Part shown: positions 56,765 through 64,000 of the stretch, piece after piece | Numbering within the stretch: the first letter of the stretch is position 1 | Layout of the letters: each line of letters opens with the position of its first letter | Translations under genes and position numbers: made by a program | The notes under the pieces: model-generated | Told to the model about the DNA's origin: nothing | The model's database searches: none | The model's input: the letters and a program-made list of their open reading frames with translations, nothing else | Assembly (NCBI RefSeq): GCF_937616625.2 | Contig: NC_065577.1 | Coordinates: 23,449,501 to 23,513,500, forward strand | Reading direction: 5' to 3' | Origin: Mercurialis annua | Taxonomy: Eukaryota; Streptophyta; Magnoliopsida; Malpighiales; Euphorbiaceae | DNA: 64,000 nt

Positions 56765-59729
56765 TGTAATATCCCGTATTTTTTTAAATTTATTTTTTAA
56801 GATTTTAATTAAAAAATTTGCATTCCGTTAAGGTTTAGGTAATTTATTATTATTATTATTATTATTATTAAATATTTAATTTTAATTTTATTTGACTCGT
56901 CCGTTGATTCCGTCGTGATTTGGCTCGTGTTAGGCTTATATTATTAAATTTTGGCCTATATTTATTATTTATTCAAACAAACAAAAACATGATTTCCTTT
57001 ATAAATTTTGTTTCCACGTATTGTGGCCATTCTTGGTTAAATGGGCCATGCAACATCCTTTAGTTTTGGCCCATGCGATTTTTTTTTTCTTTTTTGGCCT
57101 TGCTTTTGGCATCAGATGCTGGACGAACATCCAAGTTATAGCTTATGCCCATAATTTTGGTACAGTAGCACGTCTATTCTTAAGTCTACATATATAACGT
57201 TTTTTAACCCTGATACTTTTAAATCTTTCTCCTTACAATCCTAGCAGACTTATCTGAAAATAAACGCTTTGAAAATACGTGCTCTCATCCCACCATTCAC
57301 GTTAATCTTGGTAAGTAATCTCGTCTCTTTTTTCTAGTTTACCATTCGATATCGTAATACCGTTTTATAACTCATGTTCTTTATTATCCTAGCATCGATC
57401 TGAGTTCTCCTTCGACGATTCATCCTTATTCATCGACCTCGTTAATCCATACGTGTTGGAATCGAATTTGGTACGTGAAATCATTTTCTATTTAAGCGCC
57501 GTTACGGTATATAGATATATATGATTACTTACTGTCAAATTCTTATCTGTTTTAGACTTGATTTTCCTGCCGTTTTTTAGTCATTCTGTGTTACCTGTTA
57601 TTTGTTGTTTACGATATCAGATCAGCTCATGTTTCTTGCATATCTAGCCGCCATTTCTACGGTGCATGTTGTTGCCGTTTTATGCAACTGAGACCTCATG
57701 TTATATGTTGTTGATGATTCAAATATGGATAGTGATCTTTAGTTAGAGTTTTTTTGTTGGAATGGGTTGGTTCTTTGGTGGGTGTTTGATTATTAATGGA
57801 GTTACATGTATTAAGATCAAATGATTTACTCTTGCTTTTGGTTAAGTTTCCATTGTTGGTTTCCTGGGAATGGATAATTGGTTTAATGATGACGCGAATG
57901 GATGTCTTCAAATGAATTATAGCCTGAATTTGGTTGTTAATTTGGTTATTGTTGCATTAAATTTCATCGTATGATTAATTGGCTATTTAAAATTATAATG
58001 ATCCTTATTTTGGTCCCTACTTGTATAAAATTAATACTTGGCTTTTAAATTGCAATTATTAAGATTTTTAATTATTTCGAACAATAATTTATGAAATTAT
58101 TGTTTTTGGCGACTTGGAACCGAACCATTGATTATCATTTTAATTTCTATATTGTTAATTCGATTATCATTTCAAGTGTTTTAATAATTTTAATCGAAAA
58201 ATGATAAATATATTTTATATTCGTATAATTACTTGGGTAATTATGATTCTTTTTAAATTACGACTTATTACGCAAAATTGGCTAAATTACAATTTAGCTT
58301 TTAGATTATTTTCTTAACTTATGTTAGTTAGGTAATTGTCAGTAACTATTGATTATTCGTTTTAATATTTAATTATTATTTTTCAATAAGTATTATTTTG
58401 GAATTATAAACTATGGTTTATATTTTTTTGATAAAATATTTGGGTCGAGTTTGACTTGGGTCACTCGACGTGTGAGGTAGCTTGGTAATTATCAGTAACT
58501 CGGCTAACCCACTATTTGGAAATTGATTTAATTTATTATTTAATATTTATTTAAATAATATTTTTCGAAACGGATTTTAAAGCGAGAACCCAATAGACTT
58601 GTATTAATTTGGCATTATAATTTATTTGCGTTTTGCGTTGACTCTGGATTATTTTACCTTGATGTGCTGTGTGTGCTAATCCTATATGTTGTCTAGTACT
58701 ACTCTCTAGAGTTAGGGTCTGTTTTAATTATCATTTTATACCTTGCTTAGACTCATCGACTGTTCGTACTTTAGAGGCGAACCATAGTTAGATTGCTTGT
58801 CAGGTTTCCCGTGAAATAGCAAGCAGTGAGTTTATATCTCTATTTACCTCTTTATTAAATAAATGTTATATTTTGCATATATATATGTATAAACAACTTT
58901 TGAACTGTTTTCGGCATTGTGGATTTGATTTAGAATTTGCTACTCGATGGGCATCAATGGGACTGCGTGCGCACCGGTAATGATTATGGTATTGTTGTAG
59001 GTTTGAGATACGTCTCACCTTAGTGAGGGAACCGGTGGAAGATACGTTTCCTGAGCTCACTAATTAGTAAGTAATAGTCGGGGATCGGTTATTGAGATAC
59101 GTCTCACCGACACGACAATGGATTTAGAATTGTGGTTTAGGGTTTCATTGATAATCCATAATGAAAATGTTTTATTAAACGTTTTAAAGGTTTTTAACTT
59201 AATAAATGTAAATGGTTATATAAACTCTACTCAGTAAATCTGACCCCGTTGTCTTCCCAAATTTTCGAGGCGTATGATTTGAGCATTGGTCGATCTCCGT
59301 TTCTTCATTCTCGGAGATTATCTATTTTATTTTCAGAATAAAAGAGTCGAACTGTTTTAAACTCTTATACCACAGTAGTAGTATCAGATTATTTATGTCT
59401 TAGTCTTTTACTTATATTTTAGACCATTGTTTGTTGGTATGTTCCAACTGTTATTTTATCAGTTTTGGCATGATTATAGTGATTATAGTATTTTAATATA
59501 TTGACATTCTATTGGAGATTAATTTGAGATAAGCGTGCGTTAAATATATATTGTTTATATGTACTGCTAGAATAGGCTGAAGTCTCGGTTGCCCCCGAGC
59601 ATGTGGTTTTATGCAGGTACATTATTTAAAATGTTATAAATTGGTTATCCACAAGGCTAGCTACGGGTCTTGGTAAATTCATACCCATACCCTAACGCCG
59701 GTCACGATTCATGAAAATAGGTTGTGACA
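56765..59729 (+). repeat. Element 4 3' LTR (2965 bp), module type A+Y
   Basis: Starts TGTAATATCCCG, has the TTA run (56843-56871) and U3 sequence of element 1, a TATA-like ATATATAACG (57189-57198), then LTR interior. From about 58.7 kb on it follows element 2 (TCATCGACTGTTCG, the GTTTATATCTCTATTTACC stretch, module Y with GATACGTCTC at 59005-59107). Ends GTTGTGACA (one G-to-A/C-to-T type change from GTCGTGACA). The minus-strand frames at 57696-57911 and 58866-59060 are not credible genes. Confidence 0.92.
59005..59107 (+). repeat. LTR module Y in element 4
   Basis: GATACGTCTC, GATACGTTTC and GATACGTCTC spaced as in element 2 (31206-31320), again with CTTAGTGAGG and GCTCACTAA between. The inverted fragment at 51508-52076 stops at the edge of this module. 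Confidence 0.85.
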
Positions 59730-62700
59730 GTTTCTTAACGTTCGTAAACGTTTGGCTTAAATTATTAAAAAGGTGAAACGTTTGGATTTGTTTCGTAACA
59801 TTTTATAAACGTTTGGCTTAAATCGCTAAAAAGGTGAAACACTTGTATTTATTTCGTAATATTTGTAAATGTTTTGTTTAAATTGCTAAAAGGTGAAACA
59901 TTTGGATTGGTTTTGTAACGTATGTAAACGTTTAGCTTAAATCGCTAAAAAGGTGAAACGTTTGGATTTGTTTCGTAATGTTTGTAAACGCATGTCATAA
60001 ATTGACAAAAAGGTGAAACGTTTGGATTTATTTCGAAACGTTTGGCTTAAATTGCTAAAAAAGTGAAACGCTTGGATTTGTTTCGTAACGTTTGTAAACA
60101 TTCGGCTTAAATCGCTAAAAAGGTGAAACGTTTAAATTTGTTTCGTTACGTTTGTAAACGGTTGGCTTAAATTGCTAAAAAGGTGAAACCTTGGATTTTT
60201 TTCCTAACGTTTGTTAGCGTTTGGCTTAAATTGCTAGAAAGGTGAAACGCTTGGAATTGTTTTGGAACTTTTGTAAATGTTTGGCTTAAATTGCTAAAAA
60301 GGTGAATCGCTTGGATTTGTTTCGTAACGTTTGTAAACGTATGTCTTAAATCGACAAAAAGGTGAAACGTTTGTATTTATTTCTAAACGTTTGGCTTAAA
60401 TTGCTAAAAAGGTGAAACGCTTGGATTTGTTTCGTAACGTTTGTAAACATTCGGCTTAAATTGCTAAAAAGATGAAACGTTTAAATTTTTTTCGTTACGT
60501 TTGTAAACGTTTGGCTTAAATTCCTAAAAAGGAGAAACACTTGGATTTTTTTCCTAACATTTGTAAACTTTTGGCTTAAATAGCTAAAAGGGTGAAACAC
60601 TTGGATTTATTTCGTAACTTTTATAAATATTTGGCTTAAATTGCTAAAAAGGTGAAACGCTTGAATTTGTTTCGGAACGTTTGTACATGTCTGGCTTAAA
60701 TTTATAAAAAGGTGAAACGCTTGGTTTTATTTCGTAACTTTTTAAACGTTTGGTTTTGTTTCGTAACGTTTGTAAACGTTTGACTAAAATTACTAAAAAG
60801 GTGAAACATTTGGATTTGTTTCGTAACGTTTGTAAACGTTTTTCTTAAATTGCTAAAAAGGTGAAACGCTTAAATTTGTTTCGGAACTTTTGTAAATGTT
60901 TAGGTTAAATTGCTAAAAAGGTGAAACGCTTGGATTTGTTTCAGAACGTTTGTAAACGTTTGGCTTAAATCGCTAAAAATGTGAAAAGTTTATATTTGTT
61001 TCATAACGTTATAAATGTTTGGTTTTATTTCGTAACGTTTTTAAACGTTTGACTAAAATCTCTAAAAAGGTGAAAGATTTGGATTTGTTTCGTAACGTCT
61101 GTAAACGTTTGGCTTAAATTGCTAAAAAGGTGAAACGCTTAAATTTGTTTCGTAACGTTTGCAAACCTTTGGCTTAAATGGCTAAAAAACTGAAACCTTT
61201 GGATTTGTTTCATAACCTTTGTAAACGTTTGGCTTAAATCGCTAAAATGGTGACATGTTTTGATCTGTTTCGTAACGTTTGTAAACGTTTGGCTTCAATT
61301 TCTAAACAGGTGAAACATTTGAATTTGTTTCGTATCGTTTGTAAACGTTTGGCTTCAATCTCTAAAAAGGTGAAACGCTTGGATTTGTTTTGTAACGTTT
61401 GTAAATGTTTTGCATAAATCGCTAAAAAGGTTAAATGTTTGGATTTGTTTCGTAACTTTTGAAACGTTTGGCTTTAATCGCTAAAATGGGGAAACATTTG
61501 GATTTTTTTCGTAATATTTGTAAACGTTTGGCTTAAAGTGCTAAAAAGGTGAAATGTTTGGTTTTATTTCGTAACGTTTATAAATGTTTGGCTTAAATCG
61601 CTAAAAAGGGGAAACGTTTGGATTTGTTTCGTAACATTTGTAAATGTTTGGCTTAAATTGCTAAAAAGGTGAAACGCTTGGATTTGATTCGTAACTTTTT
61701 TAAACGTTTGGTGTAAATTACCAAAAAGGTTAAACGCCTTAATTTGTTTCAGAATGTATGTAAACGTTTGACTTAAATTGCTAAAAAGGTGAAACGCTTT
61801 GATTTGTTTCGTTGGTTTGTAAACGTTTGGCTTAAATTGCTAAAAAGGTTATACGCTTAGTTTTGTTTCGTAACATTTGTAAGGGTTTGACTTAAATTGC
61901 TAGAAGTTTGAAACGTTTGGTTTTGTTTCGTAATGTTTGGAAACGTTTGGCTTAAATCGCAGAAAAGGTGAAACGTTTGGATTTCTTTCGTATCGTTTGT
62001 AAACGTTTGGCTTAAATTGCTAAAAAGACAAAACGTTTGGATTTGAATCATAACGTTTGGAAACGTTTGTATTTGTGTAGTACCGTTTGTAAACATTTGG
62101 ATTTGTTTAGTAACGTTTGTAAACGTTTGGCTTAAATCGCTAAAACCGTTAAACGTTTAAGATTTCGTAACGTTTGTAAACGTTTTGCTTAAATTGCTCA
62201 AAAGGTGAAACACTTGGATTTGTTTTATAACTCTTCTAAACGTTTGGCCTAAATTGCTAAAAAGGTGAAACGTTTGTATTTGTTCCGTAACGTTTGGAAA
62301 CGTTTTACTTAAATCGCTAAACAGGTGAAAAGTTTGGATTTGTTTCATAACGTTTGTAAACGTTTGGCTTAAATTTTTAAAAAGGTGACACGTTTAGATT
62401 TGTTTCGTAACCTTTGTAAAAGTTTGGCTTAAGTCGCTTAAAAGCTGAAACGTTTGGATTTTTTTCTTAACATTTGTAAACGTTTTGCTTAAATTGCTAA
62501 AAAGGTGACATGTTTGGATTTGTTTCGTAACCTTTGTAAACGTTCGGCTTAAATCTCTAAAAAGGTGAAACGTTTGGATTTGTTTCGTAACGTTTGTAAA
62601 TGTTTTGCTTAAATTGCTATAACGGTGACATGTTTTGATTTGTTTCATAACCTTTATAAACGTTTGACTTAAATCGCTAAAAAGGTGAAATGATTGGATT

Positions 62701-64000
62701 TGTTTCGTAACGGTTGTAAACGTTTGGCTTAAATCGTTAAAAAGGTGAAACGTATGAATTTATTTCCTAACGTTTGTAAACGTTTTGCTTAAATTGCTAA
62801 AATGGGGAAATGCTGAGATTTGTTCTGTATTGTTTGAAAACCTTTCGCTTAAATCGCTAAAAAGGTGAAACGTTTGTTTTTGTTTCGTAACGTTTGTAAA
62901 CGTTCGGCTTATATCGCAAAAAAGGTGAAACGCTTGGATTTGTTTCGTAACGTTTGTAAATGTTTGGCTTAAATTGCTAAAAATGTGAAACGTTTGGATT
63001 TGTTTCGTAACATTTTAAACATTTAAATTGCTAAAAAGGTGAAACACTTGGATTTGTTTCGTAACGTTTGTAAACGTTTTGCTTATATCGCTAAAAAGGT
63101 GAAACGCTTGGATTGTTTCGTAACGTTTGTAAACGTTTGGCTTAAATCTCTAAAAATATGAAACGATTGGATTTATTTCCCAAAGTTTGTAAATGTTTGG
63201 CTTGAATTGCTAAAAAGGCAAAACGCTTGGATTTGTTTCGTAAAGTTTGTAAACGTTGGCTTAAATTACTAAAAAGGTGAAACGCTTGGATTTTTTTCAG
63301 AACGTTTGTAAATGTTTGGCATAAATTGCTCAAAAGGTGAAACGCTTGGATTTATTTCGTAAAGATGGTATACGTTTAACCTAAATTGTTAAAAAGGTGA
63401 AATGATTGGTTTTGTTACGTAATGTTTGTAAAGGTTTGGCTTAAATTGCTAAAAATGAGAAACATTTAGATTTGTTTCGTAACGTTTTAAACGTTTGGTT
63501 TGGTTTCGTAACGTTTGTAAATGTTTGCATAAATCGCGAAAAAGATAAAATGTTTGGATTTGTTTCGTAACGTTAGTTAACGTTTGGCTTAAATTGCTAA
63601 AAAGGTGAAACGGTTGGATTTGTTGCATAACGTTTGTAAACGTTTGGATTAAATTGCTAAAAAGGTGAAACATTTGGATTTGTTTCATAGCCTTTGTAAA
63701 CGTTTGGCTAAAATAGCTAAAAAGGTGAAACATTTGGATTTTTTTCGTAACGTTTATAAACGTTTGGTTTAAATTGCTATAAAGGTGAAACGCTTGGACT
63801 TGTTTCGTAACGTTTGTAAACGTTTGGCTTAAATTGCTAAAAAGGTGAAACACTTGGATTTGTTTCGTAACGTTTGTAAACGTTTGGCTTAAATTACGAA
63901 AAAGGGGGAACTCCTGGATTTGTTTTGTAACCTTTGTAAACGTTTGGCTTATATCGCTACAAAGGCAAAACGCTTGGATTTGTTTCGTAACGTTTGTAAA
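59730..64000 (+). repeat. Satellite array block 5, 60-bp monomer (continues past window)
   Basis: Same satellite and orientation. Internally repeated: the monomer order at ~59.99-60.30 kb (GACAAAAAGG monomer, a shortened monomer, CATTCGGC monomer) recurs at ~60.34-60.65 kb, a shift of ~350 bp. The stretch ~62.1-63.05 kb follows the order of the 1.43-kb unit (shortened AAGATTTCG monomer near 62158, GTGACATG monomers, AACGTATGAATTTAT) but is more diverged. No gene is seen. Confidence 0.97.

Larger units (their letters stand above)
52077..59729 (+). mobile_element. Element 4: non-autonomous relative with rearranged 5' LTR
   Basis: Order: 190-bp 5' LTR remnant, iMet primer-binding site, ~340-bp leader clearly related to the element 3 leader (43034-43378), a 4.1-kb interior without gag-pol domains, polypurine tract and a complete 2965-bp 3' LTR. 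It has cis-acting ends but no coding capacity, as in large non-autonomous retrotransposon derivatives that depend on a relative's proteins. The left edge is rearranged, so no target duplication can be confirmed. Satellite resumes at 59730. Confidence 0.85.

Overview
The window looks like heterochromatin from a plant nuclear genome, most likely an angiosperm. It has no recognisable host gene, tRNA or rRNA. The evidence for a plant is a set of chromovirus-type Ty3/gypsy LTR retrotransposons with a tRNA-iMet primer-binding site, a Gag-PR-RT-RH-IN order and a chromodomain at the integrase end (best fit: Tekay/Del lineage), plus a Mutator-like DNA element with 9-bp target duplications. I cannot name the species.

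About 29.5 kb (46%) is one AT-rich satellite with a 60-bp monomer, always in the same orientation, in six blocks: 2119-15107, 19201-24223, 31936-34423, 35522-40132, 51339-51507 and 59730-64000. The monomer is itself an old dimer of a ~30-bp unit: both halves start with an AAACGTTTGG core. On top of it lie several higher-order repeats: a 209-bp unit of three monomers plus a 29-bp half monomer, a ~1.83-kb unit, and a very fresh 1.43-kb unit in three copies.

Layout: 1-2118, part of an LTR of another family on the minus strand; satellite; 15143-19200, element 1, a 5'-truncated Tekay copy (integrase end + 3' LTR); satellite; 24224-31935, element 2, truncated inside gag but otherwise gag-pol + 3' LTR; satellite; 34424-35521, a non-autonomous Mutator-like element with ~180-bp terminal inverted repeats and a palindromic core; satellite with the 1.43-kb triplication; 40133-51338, element 3, a structurally complete 11.2-kb Tekay copy with both LTRs and a 5-bp target duplication; a 169-bp satellite island; 51508-59729, element 4, a non-autonomous relative with a folded-back 5' LTR remnant, primer-binding site, non-coding interior and intact 3' LTR; then satellite to the end.

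No coding sequence appears functional. The most interesting signals are: (i) the four LTRs carry all four combinations of two alternative U3 modules and two alternative downstream modules, which suggests repeated template switching; (ii) element 3 keeps a 755-codon gag-protease frame free of lesions while about 13 disabling lesions crowd into the next 1.75 kb, and two catalytic integrase aspartates are lost; (iii) repeated perfect palindromes GTCTCGTACGAGAC sit just upstream of the likely TATA box in one U3 type; (iv) the satellite's nested repeat architecture. I found no novel enzymatic or defence system.
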